Below, in pieces: positions 29,473-39,666 of a stretch of 64,000 bases of DNA. The DNA is taken from contig LNDB01000001.1 in the NCBI GenBank assembly GCA_001515265.1, positions 143,044 through 207,043 of the forward strand, written 5' to 3'. Each line of letters begins with the position of its first letter. The stretch's first letter is position 1. This DNA is from Candidatus Dichloromethanomonas elyunquensis (lineage in GTDB: Bacteria; Bacillota; Desulfitobacteriia; Desulfitobacteriales; Syntrophobotulaceae). The position numbers were made by a program, and so were the translations under genes. The notes beneath the pieces were generated by a model. That model had not been told where the DNA came from and ran no database searches. It worked only from the letters and a program-made list of their open reading frames with translations.

Positions 29473-31092
29473 TTATTTATTTAATTCTTTTGTTGTTAAT
29501 TTTCCCCGGTCACTGAGAATTACAAGATGCAATGCCTCTAAAAGAGCTTTGGCGCTGGCCCGGAGAATATTGCTGGAGACTCCTATCGTTCCCCATGTAT
29601 GAAGACCATGCCGGGTCTCGACAATAACCCGGACAAACGCGCCGGTTCCTCTTGATCCGTCTAATACCCTGACTTTGTAATCCACAAGCTCGCTCTCGTC
29701 AATCGCAGGAAAAAAAGCACTCAATGTCCGTCTCAATGCCCTGTCTAGGGCATGAACAGGCCCATCGCCCTCAGCTGCAAGATGTACGAATTTATCCCCG
29801 ACCTTAATCTTTATCACAGCTACCGAATCCAGTTCTTCCCTTAGCGGGTCACTCCAGACATGATAGTCCTCAAGGCTGAAAGGCGGTTCATATTCACCTA
29901 AAATATCCATAATGAGAAGATCAAGGCTCCCTTCGGCCGTTTCGTATTGCAAGCCTTCATTTTCTGCCTTTTTAATTCTATCCATAGCTTCTTCGACCAG
30001 GGGATCATCTTTTTTAATTTCCGGTCTAAAACGGCGCATCCGCTCACAGATGTTGGCTTTTCCCGATTGATCTGAGACAAGAATGCGTCGTTCGTTGCCG
30101 ACCAGGGACGGTTCGATATGCTCAAAAGTTTTATTATTTTTCAATACAGCATCGACATGCATGCCCGCTTTATGAGCAAAAGCACTCTTTCCGACAAACG
30201 GTTGTTTTTCGTCAAAAGGATAGTTGACAAGATCAGCAACGTAACGGCTTAAATGGGTTAGTTTTTGGAGAACACCCTGCGGAAGAAGATCGTACCCAAG
30301 TTTAATTTGCAGCCAAGGAATCAGTGTACTCAAATTAGCATTTCCGCAGCGTTCTCCAAACCCGTTCCAGCTTCCTTGTATCTGATTGGCTCCTGCTTCA
30401 ACAGCGGCAAGAGTATTGGCTACCGCAAGCCCACCGTCATTATGGGTGTGAATACCTAAGATTGGAGGCTTGAAATGTTTCGAAACCGCCTCCACACCCT
30501 TGGTTATTTCTTTGGGATATGCTCCCCCGTTGGTATCACAAAGAATAAGTCCTTTGGCTCCGCCTTCCAGAGCGGCTTTCAGACAGCTCAGGGCAAAATC
30601 CGGATTATCCAGCCAACCGTCAAAAAAATGCTCGGCGTCAAAGAATACCTCCCTACCCGCATTCACCAAAAAGCCGACTGATTCCCGGATAATTCTTAGG
30701 TTCTCACGCTTATCCGTACGCAAAACATCCCCGACATGCAATTCCCATGTCTTCCCGAAGATGGTTAAGGTATCGGCTCCTGAAGATAGAAGCCGGGCCA
30801 GGATCTCACTTTTCTCCGGAGACTCGTTCACCCGGCATGTACTGCCAAAAGCAGCAATGCGTGTTGTTAGGGAAATGTCCTTTTGATTTGAAGTCTTACT
30901 TAGAGAAACCTGGCGAAAAAACTCATCATCTTTGGGATTCGATCCGGGCCAACCTGCCTCAATATAATGAATACCCGTTTCTGTGATTTTTTGCAAATAA
31001 ACCAGTTTATCTTTTACAGAGAAATGAACCCCTTCTCCCTGTGCCCCATCTCTTAATGTCGTATCGTAGATGCTGATTTTCGAGTCTGCCAT
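29473..31092 (-). CDS. cimA: citramalate synthase
   Basis: ISIYDTTLRDGAQGEGVHFSVKDKL; LeuA-type C-terminal dimerisation domain (ALRRTLSAFFPAIDESELVDYKVRVLDG). Confidence 0.93.
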   Translation of the reverse strand: MADSKISIYDTTLRDGAQGEGVHFSVKDKLVYLQKITETGIHYIEAGWPGSNPKDDEFFRQVSLSKTSNQKDISLTTRIAAFGSTCRVNESPEKSEILARLLSSGADTLTIFGKTWELHVGDVLRTDKRENLRIIRESVGFLVNAGREVFFDAEHFFDGWLDNPDFALSCLKAALEGGAKGLILCDTNGGAYPKEITKGVEAVSKHFKPPILGIHTHNDGGLAVANTLAAVEAGANQIQGSWNGFGERCGNANLSTLIPWLQIKLGYDLLPQGVLQKLTHLSRYVADLVNYPFDEKQPFVGKSAFAHKAGMHVDAVLKNNKTFEHIEPSLVGNERRILVSDQSGKANICERMRRFRPEIKKDDPLVEEAMDRIKKAENEGLQYETAEGSLDLLIMDILGEYEPPFSLEDYHVWSDPLREELDSVAVIKIKVGDKFVHLAAEGDGPVHALDRALRRTLSAFFPAIDESELVDYKVRVLDGSRGTGAFVRVIVETRHGLHTWGTIGVSSNILRASAKALLEALHLVILSDRGKLTTKELNK

Positions 31093-31193
31093 TTTTACCC
31101 CTCCAATGATAAAACACGGTATTTAAAGAAGTTTGATTTTACTTATTTTATTTATTTTACAGATAATCGTTGCAGAAATAAAGCAAAAATTAA

Positions 31194-31217
31194 AACCACC
31201 CCAAAACGGTGGTTTCA
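31194..31217 (-). terminator. Rho-independent terminator after rex
   Basis: Minus AAACCACCGTTTTGGGGTGGTTTTAATTTTT. Confidence 0.7.
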
Positions 31218-31242
31218 TGGACCGTATAAAATTATCATCGGA

Positions 31243-31875
31243 TTAAGCCATTTTAGCGCCAAGATTAAAGGTAAGGACCTCCAGGTTAACGGAAAGGTCT
31301 ACATTTCTAAGTTCTACCTCAGGGGGAACATTAAGGACAACCGGTGCAAAATTCAATATCGCTTTAATGCCGCACCTGACTAACATATCTGCGATCACCT
31401 GAGCGGAGGCAGCAGGAACAGTTATCGCACCTATTTGCGTCTGCCTTTGGGAAACCACTTCCTCAATCTGATCTACAGACATCACTTCTACCCCGTCAAT
31501 CAACATGCCGATTTTCTGAGGGTCATTGTCGAAAATACTGGTAATGGCAAAACCCCTGTCTTTAAATCCCTTATAGGTACTTAGCGCTAAACCAAGGTTG
31601 CCTAATCCTACTAAGCACATGCTCCATTCATTGCTTAGTCCTAAGATTCTCAAGACGTTCCGATGAAGATCCTTTACATTGTATCCGACACCCCTTATGC
31701 CAAATTCCCCAAAATAAGCCAGGTCTTTCCGTACTTGAGCAGGACTGACTCCCACGCCTTCCGCAATATCCCCTGAGGAGATCGTTATGATTCCTTTACG
31801 ATCAATTTCCGTCAAATAACGGGAATAAACGGAAAGACGCATGATGGTTGCTTCAGGTATCTTTAAGGTTTTCAA
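31243..31875 (-). CDS. rex: redox-sensing transcriptional repressor Rex
   Basis: KIPEATIMRLSVYSRYLTEIDRKGIITISSGDIAEGVGVSPAQVRKDLAYFGEFGIRGVGYNV; probable TTG start at 31875 after a GGGGGGA RBS. Confidence 0.95.
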   Translation of the reverse strand: MKTLKIPEATIMRLSVYSRYLTEIDRKGIITISSGDIAEGVGVSPAQVRKDLAYFGEFGIRGVGYNVKDLHRNVLRILGLSNEWSMCLVGLGNLGLALSTYKGFKDRGFAITSIFDNDPQKIGMLIDGVEVMSVDQIEEVVSQRQTQIGAITVPAASAQVIADMLVRCGIKAILNFAPVVLNVPPEVELRNVDLSVNLEVLTFNLGAKMA

Positions 31876-32015
31876 ATAAATCCCCCCATTTCGCAAATGT
31901 TCAGTGATGTCGATTGATAGGTTAATTATATCACTACCGAAAGAATATGCAATTCTACACAAGAAAATACAGGATTTGAGGTACGATTGGCATGAATAAG
32001 CTTCCGGATCTGTTC

Positions 32016-32723
32016 TTATTTGCTAATATTAATATATTTTGTCGTAATTGATTTGTACTCGGCATATAATCCGAGTAAGTCCCGCCGATCAAGATTGTCG
32101 GATTCTTTATTTGGAAATTCTCTGAACAGAATTTCTTGAAGCATTGCCTTCAAATTTTGAAAATCTTGGGGACATTGACCTGCAAAATAAGATTGAACAT
32201 CACCAGCCTGTTCCTGTTTGACTTGATCTCTTTCCGCCCCATTAAGTATGGAATTTGCAATCATTAACAAGGATGTGATTTTTCCAATATTATTCCCGCT
32301 GACTTTATAATGCAAAGCCGGGAAAGTTTCCTCCTTTATCCAGGTTTGGATGCCCTCTTGAGCGAGAATATTTCCTTGTCTGACCGCTTCCTCTTTGTTG
32401 TTAAAGACGCCAAGAGCTACCGTATAAGGCTCTTCTTTAATTATTTCTGCCTTCCGGCCTTCAAGTTTCAGCGAGCTGACCAGAATATCCGCCTTTTTTT
32501 TGTCTTTATAAACCCCTATCTGGCATGTCCAGAAGTCAACCTTCGGCAAATTTAGGATGACACTGCCGCTTTGATCAGCTTTGGCCTTTGTTTCAGACGT
32601 TCCAGCAGAGACCATTCCCAAAAATATTTTACCGAGATTCCAAGTGAACCAAGAGATACAGCTTATTCCTAGTATTACCATGATAATAGTAATCAAAACT
32701 TTCAGTACTTTAAATTTTTTCAT
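32016..32723 (-). CDS. SPOR-domain membrane protein
   Basis: N-terminal TM; DFWTCQIGVYKDKKKADILVSSLKLEGRKAEIIKEEPYTVALGVFNNKEEA. Confidence 0.8.
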   Translation of the reverse strand: MKKFKVLKVLITIIMVILGISCISWFTWNLGKIFLGMVSAGTSETKAKADQSGSVILNLPKVDFWTCQIGVYKDKKKADILVSSLKLEGRKAEIIKEEPYTVALGVFNNKEEAVRQGNILAQEGIQTWIKEETFPALHYKVSGNNIGKITSLLMIANSILNGAERDQVKQEQAGDVQSYFAGQCPQDFQNLKAMLQEILFREFPNKESDNLDRRDLLGLYAEYKSITTKYINISK

Positions 32724-32775
32724 AAAAACCCCTTCTTCTGCCCTTATGATCAAGCATATGAGGGGTTGGAAAAAT

Positions 32776-34131
32776 TTAGTACTTTTGCTGCAAATACTTC
32801 CTTACCTCGGAAATCATATAAAGTGAACCGGTGACACAAAGCAAGTCATCCGTTTCCATCATTCTTATCCCTTCTTTAACGGCCTGTGCTGGGTCCTCAA
32901 TTACATGAATCTTGGAAGAGTCAAGATATTTCTCTGCAAGACCTGCAATTGCCTTCCAATCCCCGGCACGAGGTGAATCCGGCTTTGTGATAATTATCTC
33001 ATCCGCTAAGGGCGCGATAAGCTGAATTATTTTGCCGACCTCCTTATCCCGGAGGATCCCGATACAGAGTAAAAGCCGCTTCCGTTGAAAAGGACCTCCT
33101 GCATATTCTTGGAGCGCCCGGACAAGCGTTTTCATTCCGTCAACATTATGGGCCCCGTCAAGAAGGATTTTAGGCCTTTGGGAAATCATCTCCAATCTTC
33201 CGGGCCATTGAACAGTGATCAGCCCTTGACGGACGGCCTTCTCTTCTATGTTTATTTTAAAAAGTTCCGCCAGCATCTCACAAACGGCCAAAGCAGCTGA
33301 CGCATTGATAAATTGGTGGTCCCCGTATAGTGATAGTCTTAACCCGAAATAATGATATTTCAGCCCATGGTAGTGAAAAGAATTTTGCTTGCCTTCATCT
33401 TTCTCCCACCGGACCTCATTTCCAACCTGAATTAATGCAGACTTTTTTTTCTCTGTATGATGCTGAATGATTTGGAGGGACTCCGGGTTGTCTACAGAGG
33501 TTATAACAGGTACCCCTTCTTTAATAATACCCGCTTTCACTTCGGTGATCTCTGGCAAAGACTCTCCCAAATAATCCATGTGATCCATACTAATGCTCGT
33601 CAGAACCGAGATAACCGGGGTTACTACATTTGTGGAGTCAATCTCTCCACCCAGCCCCACTTCGAGCAAAACGAAATCGGGCTGTTTTTCGGCAAAATAC
33701 CAAAGAGCCAGCGCAGTACTCACCTCGAACTCCGTAGGATGCTCAATTCCTTCGGCAGCCATCTCTTCCAAGATAGGCCTCATCTTTGCTATTCCTCTTG
33801 TGATATCTTGACAAGAGATCAACTCATCATTGATCCGTATCCTTTCCCGGTAATCATGAAGATGCGGAGAAATAAACATCCCGGCGCGATAACCGGCTTG
33901 TTTGAGTACAGACTGAAGAATAGCTGTAGTAGATCCCTTGCCATTCGTTCCGCCAATATGAACTATTTTCAGACCTTGATGGGGATTACCCAGTCTCTGC
34001 AGTAAAGACCTGATCCTGTGAAGACCCAGGTTAATCCCGAATTTGGTAAGATTCTTGATGAAATCCATTGCCTCAAGATCAGCCATCTCAACCGGACCAA
34101 CCTGTCTTTTCTCCAAATCGTGGCCCTTCAT
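32776..34131 (-). CDS. folC: folylpolyglutamate synthase/dihydrofolate synthase
   Basis: IVHIGGTNGKGSTTAILQSVLKQAGYRAGMFISPHL; FEVSTALALWYF; LLDGAHNVDGM. Confidence 0.96.
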   Translation of the reverse strand: MKGHDLEKRQVGPVEMADLEAMDFIKNLTKFGINLGLHRIRSLLQRLGNPHQGLKIVHIGGTNGKGSTTAILQSVLKQAGYRAGMFISPHLHDYRERIRINDELISCQDITRGIAKMRPILEEMAAEGIEHPTEFEVSTALALWYFAEKQPDFVLLEVGLGGEIDSTNVVTPVISVLTSISMDHMDYLGESLPEITEVKAGIIKEGVPVITSVDNPESLQIIQHHTEKKKSALIQVGNEVRWEKDEGKQNSFHYHGLKYHYFGLRLSLYGDHQFINASAALAVCEMLAELFKINIEEKAVRQGLITVQWPGRLEMISQRPKILLDGAHNVDGMKTLVRALQEYAGGPFQRKRLLLCIGILRDKEVGKIIQLIAPLADEIIITKPDSPRAGDWKAIAGLAEKYLDSSKIHVIEDPAQAVKEGIRMMETDDLLCVTGSLYMISEVRKYLQQKY

Positions 34132-34153
34132 AAATTCCTCCTATTGTGGCCTT

Positions 34154-36808
34154 TTATTTTTCTAAGTCGTCAGCGACATCAGAGAGTCTGATTTTTAAAG
34201 ACCGCAGCCTGGTTTGGATCGTATCCAGTTTTTCTTTTTCCTTCGCGATAACTTCTTCCGGAGCCTTCCCGATAAATCCCGGATTACTCAGTTTCCCTTC
34301 CAGTCTCTTTTGCTCCGCAATGGCATTTTCAATTTCTTTACGGACCTTGGCAATCTCTTTATCCAGATCCAATAAACCCTTGAGCGGTAAGTAGACAGTA
34401 ACCCCATCCAGTACCGCACTAGCCGATTGAGGAAGATTATTTTCCAGTCTCTGTAAAATGGTGATCTTCTCTCCAACGGTTAATTTGCGAATATCTTCCC
34501 TCCCTCTGTCCAGCATTTCCCTGATTTCAGTCTCAGGGGCTACCAAGAGGATGTCCGCCCTGCGTCCGGGTGCCACATTCATTTCGGCCCTGATATTACG
34601 AACTGAGCGGATGACTTCCATCACGACAGACATTTCCTTTTCAGCCTGTTCATTTTTGTATCCGCTGGCTTCCGGCCAGGAACGCAGCATGACGGTCTCT
34701 CCTTCCGTAGGAAGGTGCTGCCAGATTTCCTCGGACAAGAAAGGCATAAACGGGTGGAGAAGTCTCATTGTACCTTCCAAGACCTCGAACAGGACACTTT
34801 GAGCAGTATTCCGCACCTCGGAATTTTCTTTGTCGTACAGTCTCTTTTTGGTGAGTTCAATATACCAGTCACAATATTCATTCCAGATAAATTCATAGAG
34901 TATTCTCCCGGCTTCTCCCAGGTCATACCGTTCCAAAGCATCGGTAATATTCCGGACCGTATCTTCATAACGGGAAAGAATCCATTGGTCGGCGAGTGCC
35001 AGTTCTCCCCGGGGTTTATTCTCGTAATCCTCAAGATTCATCAGTACAAAACGGGAGGCGTTCCAAATCTTATTGAGGAAGTTTCGGGCAGCTTCCAGTC
35101 TTTCGGAGTGGAACCGCAGGTCGTTGCCGGGCGTGTTCCCTGTTATCAGCATGAATCTCAAAGTATCGGCACCGTATTGGTTGATTACTTCAATGGGATC
35201 TACACCGTTACCCAGGGATTTACTCATCTTCCGGCCCTGCGAATCCAAGATCAGTCCATGGATCATGACCTTGTGGAACGGAACTTCTTGCTGAAATTCC
35301 AAGCCCATAAAAATCATTCTGGCCACCCAGAAAAAGATAATATCTCTTCCGGTCACAAGGACACTGGTGGGATAGAACTGTTTGAGTTCCGCAGTTTGAT
35401 CAGGCCAGCCTATTGTCGAGAACGGCCAAAGTCCCGAAGAAAACCAGGTGTCTAAAACATCAGGGTCCTGCTCGATGTTATTGCTGCCGCATTTGGGGCA
35501 ATGAACGGGGTCTTCTTTGACGCAAATCTCAGCCCCGCAATCCTGACAATACCAAACAGGGATACGGTGACCCCACCACAGCTGACGGGAAATGCACCAG
35601 TCCCGGATATTTTCCAGCCAACTGATATAGATCCTGGCAAAACGTTCCGGAACAAACTGCAGGTCCCCGTCCTGAACAACCTTAATTGCCGGTTCAGCCA
35701 GCGGTTTCATTTTAACGAACCATTGTTTGCTGACTCTTGGTTCAACCACTGTAGAACAACGGTAACATTCTCCTACCGCATGGCTATGCTGTTCAACTTT
35801 TACCAGGAGACCCAATTCTTCCAGGTCTTTGACAATCTGCCGCCGTGCTTCATACCGGTCCAGGCCCTGGTATTTTCCGCCGTTTTCGTTAATTGCGGCA
35901 TCGCTGTTCATAATATTGATTTGGGGCAGCTCATGCCTCAACCCCATCTCAAAATCATTGGGATCATGAGCGGGCGTAATTTTAACCGCCCCTGTCCCAA
36001 ACTCTTTATCCACATATTCATCGGCGATGATAGGAATTTCCCTGTCCGTCAAAGGAAGAATAACTGTTCTTCCAACCAGGCTGCTGTACCTCTCATCTTC
36101 GGGATGAACAGCTACCGCCGCATCTCCCAGCATAGTCTCAGGGCGGGTTGTGGCCACAATTACCCCTTCACCCCCGTCTTTTGCGGGATAACGGATATGC
36201 CATAAGTTTCCTTCTTTTTCTGTGTGCTCTACTTCGATATCTGAAATCGTGGTATGACATTTGGAACACCAGTTGACAATATAATTTCCCCTATAGATCA
36301 GCCCTTTTTTATAAAGCTTTACAAAGACTTCCCTAACAGCCCGGGAACACCCTTCATCCATCGTGAACCGTTCCCTGGACCAATCACAGGAAGCTCCCAA
36401 TTTCCGAAGCTGCCGGGTAATTGTTCCTCCGTATTGTTCTTTCCAGGCCCAGACTCTTTCCAAGAACTTTTCACGTCCCAGTTCATGCCGGTTGGTGCCT
36501 TCCCGGGCTAATTGTTCTTCCACTTTCGCTTGAGTGGCAATGCCCGCATGGTCTGTGCCCGGAAGCCATAGTGTATTATACCCCTGCATGCGCTTGAAGC
36601 GGGTTAGGATATCTTGGAGAGCATTGTCCATAGCGTGACCCAAGTGAAGAGAACCCGTGACATTGGGCGGGGGCATAACGATACTGAAAGGTTTCTTCTC
36701 AGTTTCAACCTTCGGCGTAAAGAATCCGTTTTCTTCCCAGTAACGATACCATTTTTCCTCTACCTGAACAGGGTCATAAACTTTGGCTAATTGTTGTTCT
36801 TCAGACAT
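34154..36808 (-). CDS. valS: valyl-tRNA synthetase
   Basis: MPPPNVTGSLHLGHAMDNALQDILTRFKRMQG; GRKMSKSLGNGVDPIEVI; start MSEEQQLAKVYDP preferred. Confidence 0.98.
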   Translation of the reverse strand: MSEEQQLAKVYDPVQVEEKWYRYWEENGFFTPKVETEKKPFSIVMPPPNVTGSLHLGHAMDNALQDILTRFKRMQGYNTLWLPGTDHAGIATQAKVEEQLAREGTNRHELGREKFLERVWAWKEQYGGTITRQLRKLGASCDWSRERFTMDEGCSRAVREVFVKLYKKGLIYRGNYIVNWCSKCHTTISDIEVEHTEKEGNLWHIRYPAKDGGEGVIVATTRPETMLGDAAVAVHPEDERYSSLVGRTVILPLTDREIPIIADEYVDKEFGTGAVKITPAHDPNDFEMGLRHELPQINIMNSDAAINENGGKYQGLDRYEARRQIVKDLEELGLLVKVEQHSHAVGECYRCSTVVEPRVSKQWFVKMKPLAEPAIKVVQDGDLQFVPERFARIYISWLENIRDWCISRQLWWGHRIPVWYCQDCGAEICVKEDPVHCPKCGSNNIEQDPDVLDTWFSSGLWPFSTIGWPDQTAELKQFYPTSVLVTGRDIIFFWVARMIFMGLEFQQEVPFHKVMIHGLILDSQGRKMSKSLGNGVDPIEVINQYGADTLRFMLITGNTPGNDLRFHSERLEAARNFLNKIWNASRFVLMNLEDYENKPRGELALADQWILSRYEDTVRNITDALERYDLGEAGRILYEFIWNEYCDWYIELTKKRLYDKENSEVRNTAQSVLFEVLEGTMRLLHPFMPFLSEEIWQHLPTEGETVMLRSWPEASGYKNEQAEKEMSVVMEVIRSVRNIRAEMNVAPGRRADILLVAPETEIREMLDRGREDIRKLTVGEKITILQRLENNLPQSASAVLDGVTVYLPLKGLLDLDKEIAKVRKEIENAIAEQKRLEGKLSNPGFIGKAPEEVIAKEKEKLDTIQTRLRSLKIRLSDVADDLEK

Positions 36809-36837
36809 TTTGAGGCTCCTTCCAAAAAGAAAGTAAA

Positions 36838-36961
36838 AATACAAAAAGTCTTTCTGATCCAAAGGACGAAAGACTCGCGGTACCACCTTTATTCCGGAAA
36901 TCTACCCCGAAAGACAGAAGACCGGCACTCTTCGGCAATAACGGGCTCCTCTCATTGATTC
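36838..36961 (-). promoter_or_regulatory. T-box-type leader of valS, apparently truncated
   Basis: Minus strand AAAGGTGGTACCGCG (T-box core 36876-36887), AAAGG/CCTTT antiterminator pairing, terminator AGTCTTTC...GAAAGACTTTTT. Confidence 0.85.
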
Positions 36962-36967
36962 ATAAAT

Positions 36968-36996
36968 ATTATACTGACCCTCCCTAAAATTGTCAA
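36968..36996 (-). promoter_or_regulatory. sigma-A promoter of valS
   Basis: Perfect TTGACA-17 nt-TATAAT on the minus strand. Confidence 0.8.
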
Positions 36997-37004
36997 AGGA
37001 ACTA

Positions 37005-37349
37005 TTATAGATTCAAAACGATTACGCCTAAGATTATCAGCCCGGTCCCCAGGAGTTTGGGAAGACTCATTGTCTCCCGTAAAAAGTAAAAAGACAGCAT
37101 CATAACAAAAATATATCCAAGACTTACCATAGGATAAGCTATGCTCAATTCCATCTTCCGCAGCACAAATATCCAAATCACCATGCTCGTTATAAAACAG
37201 GCCACCGCAAGTATCATTTTCAGATTCAGCATGGATAGTCCCAGTTTCCAAATACCGCTGCCCGTTTGCAGCGACCCGGAAGCTAATTTCAGTCCGAACT
37301 GTCCAACAGCCCCTAGGGCAATAGAAATAACTGCCGCGAGATAAATCAT
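37005..37349 (-). CDS. small EamA/SMR-type transporter (ArnE-like four-TM protein)
   Basis: MIYLAAVISIALGAVGQFGLKLASG...LRKMELSIAYPMVSLGYIFVMMLSFYFLRETMSLPKLLGTGLIILGVIVL. Confidence 0.82.
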   Translation of the reverse strand: MIYLAAVISIALGAVGQFGLKLASGSLQTGSGIWKLGLSMLNLKMILAVACFITSMVIWIFVLRKMELSIAYPMVSLGYIFVMMLSFYFLRETMSLPKLLGTGLIILGVIVLNL

Positions 37350-37352
37350 TTT

Positions 37353-38084
37353 TTACCTTACTTTAGCCAGCAAAGAGAAGTAGCCTTTTACGGTTTTGGC
37401 AACTTTCATCTTACTGGCCCCTTCCTTCAATCCATAATTTAATATGAGCGGTACTTCGCCCGCCTTGATCCCCATCCTGCTGAATCTGGCGGCTATTTCC
37501 GCCATGCAGTCAAATCCATTTGTCGTAATTAATTCTATCCATCTCTCTTGGGCCTGACGGATGATTCCCACCCGGTAAGCCCTAAATCCGGAGGAATAAT
37601 CGTTTAGATTTTTTATGGGGAAAAACAACTTAAAAAAACACATAGCTCCACGGCTGTATAGTTTGCGTATTGCTTTTAATCCCAACTCACAACCGCCATC
37701 TGTGAACCTTGAAGCCACCACCATATCCAGATCATGACTGATTAAACTTCCAATCATGCTTTCAATCAGGAGGGGACTATGGGTATTATCCGCATCCATG
37801 GTCACAAGAATATCTTCATTTTCCATATGTTCTATGGTATAGCGCAAGATTGTTTTGAGGGCCTCTCCCAAACCTTTATTTCCGTTATGCTCAATCATTT
37901 TTATATCAGCATACTTCCGGGTAAAGTTTCGGACAACCTGGGACGTTTGGTCAGTACTTCCGTCATTAACAAGCAAAACCTCAATGGAATACCTGCTGTA
38001 ATTTCGGAACCGGATAATACTTTCCAATACATTGGCAATGCCCGCTTCCTCGTTGTATGCAGGCAAAGCAATAAGTACGTTCAT
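37353..38084 (-). CDS. glycosyltransferase family 2 (dolichyl/undecaprenyl-phosphate sugar synthase-like)
   Basis: MNVLIALPAYNEEAGIANVLESI...VLLVNDGSTDQT...NKGLGEALKT...TMDADNTHSP. Confidence 0.93.
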   Translation of the reverse strand: MNVLIALPAYNEEAGIANVLESIIRFRNYSRYSIEVLLVNDGSTDQTSQVVRNFTRKYADIKMIEHNGNKGLGEALKTILRYTIEHMENEDILVTMDADNTHSPLLIESMIGSLISHDLDMVVASRFTDGGCELGLKAIRKLYSRGAMCFFKLFFPIKNLNDYSSGFRAYRVGIIRQAQERWIELITTNGFDCMAEIAARFSRMGIKAGEVPLILNYGLKEGASKMKVAKTVKGYFSLLAKVR

Positions 38085-38102
38085 ATTTGCGCCTCCTTCT
38101 TT

Positions 38103-39542
38103 CTAACGCAGTTGAAAAATAGGATATCCTTTTATGGGTTCTATCTTGGAAAATTGATTTTCGATTTTTTTTAGTAGTTCTCCGCTTTCATCCCCATATA
38201 TTTTTCCCTGAATCGGAACAAAATATTTTGCTCCCCTTTCAATATAATCTTTTAATTCCTTCTCCGGGTCAGCAGGCGTTGCCGCATAAATTCCAAGATT
38301 ATACCTCCAGCCCCTGCGGTCAGCCGAACTTAAAAGACAAGGGTCCAATGACCCAACCACAATCAGGTCATCTGTTTTTGTCAGATTCTGTACTACTTTT
38401 ACTTGATTCTGCAGAACCGTATTGAAAGCAAACATCGGCCTAACCAGGTGTAAACTCTCCAAAGCGATAACGGATACCAGTAATACGGCTAAAATCTTTC
38501 CCGTCGGTTCTGAACAAATCCTATATAAGAAATTCCCGATGAGAAGTGCACAGGGAACTGTAAAAAATATGAGATAATAAGCCGCTCTGACAGCGCTGAC
38601 AAAAAAAATAACTTCTAACAGCATGGCAATAAACCAAACCAAAATGACGGTTTGCCTTCTGCTGATAAAAAATATCCCAATGACAGCCAGCAGCAGGGCT
38701 ATAAGTCCCAGGCTCCTGGGAATATCCGTGGAATAAAATTGGCAGGCTGCGTGACTGTAAAAGATATTCCAAAAGTTATTACGGAAAATATACTGAGTAA
38801 TTCCGACGGTAAATTTAAACTCGGCAATCTTTGTACTATAGCAATAATAGATTGCAGGGACAGTCAAAATAACAAAGGCATATCCCCATAGTTCCGGAAA
38901 TCTCAGCCATCTCCGCTGAAAATACTGAAAACAGAGGTAGATCATGGGGATAGCAATCAATATAACCGGGGGCTTCGTCATAATGGCTAAAGCCGTCAAT
39001 ACCGAACTTAGCAGAAGATATCTGATACCGTTTTGGAGGTTCTTTTTCCTGGCAAGCCATTTATCGAAAAAATAGAATCCCCCGGTCCAAAACATTAAAG
39101 CGGCGGACTCCGGCATAATTGCCCTGGAGTAGTAAACATTTAAAGGTAAAATCCCGTAGATAAGCAAACTGATAAGCGCTGCACCTGTCTTCATGTAGTT
39201 TCTGGCAAACGCGTAAAGGAATACCCCCGATAAGATAAAAAACATCAGCGGAACGAGTCTTGCCAGAAAATACTGATGTCCAAATAAGCGGTATAGAAGA
39301 GAGATCAGATAAGTAGTAACCTGAATCTCCAGAGCGGGAATATTGGGCAGAGGCCCATCATAGTTGAGATTGGGATGGAAAGGGTTCGCATCATATTTGA
39401 CATAATTCCAAGCCATGGATTCTGTATCTGCCTGGCGCCAACTTTCCTCGATCTCTAAAGAGGGAAAATTTACATGGTATAGCCGGATTACAGCAAGGCC
39501 AAAAAGTAAAAAAAATAGCAAGAGTTTCTCCTGTTTTTTCAT
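38103..39542 (-). CDS. ArnT/PMT-like polytopic glycosyltransferase (GT39/GT83 type)
   Basis: PSLEIEESWRQADTESMAWNYVKYDANPFHPNLNYDGPLPNIPALEIQVTTYLISLLYRLFG; about ten hydrophobic segments. Confidence 0.8.
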   Translation of the reverse strand: MKKQEKLLLFFLLFGLAVIRLYHVNFPSLEIEESWRQADTESMAWNYVKYDANPFHPNLNYDGPLPNIPALEIQVTTYLISLLYRLFGHQYFLARLVPLMFFILSGVFLYAFARNYMKTGAALISLLIYGILPLNVYYSRAIMPESAALMFWTGGFYFFDKWLARKKNLQNGIRYLLLSSVLTALAIMTKPPVILIAIPMIYLCFQYFQRRWLRFPELWGYAFVILTVPAIYYCYSTKIAEFKFTVGITQYIFRNNFWNIFYSHAACQFYSTDIPRSLGLIALLLAVIGIFFISRRQTVILVWFIAMLLEVIFFVSAVRAAYYLIFFTVPCALLIGNFLYRICSEPTGKILAVLLVSVIALESLHLVRPMFAFNTVLQNQVKVVQNLTKTDDLIVVGSLDPCLLSSADRRGWRYNLGIYAATPADPEKELKDYIERGAKYFVPIQGKIYGDESGELLKKIENQFSKIEPIKGYPIFQLR

Positions 39543-39666
39543 AACTTCTCCCGGTCCTGTTTGATCATGCAATTGCTTTCTTTTTTTAGTATTTCCAAAA
39601 CATTCAAATCCATTAAAATAAAAGTAATCCCGCAAAAATATACGGGATTAACTTATATCTGCTCTT

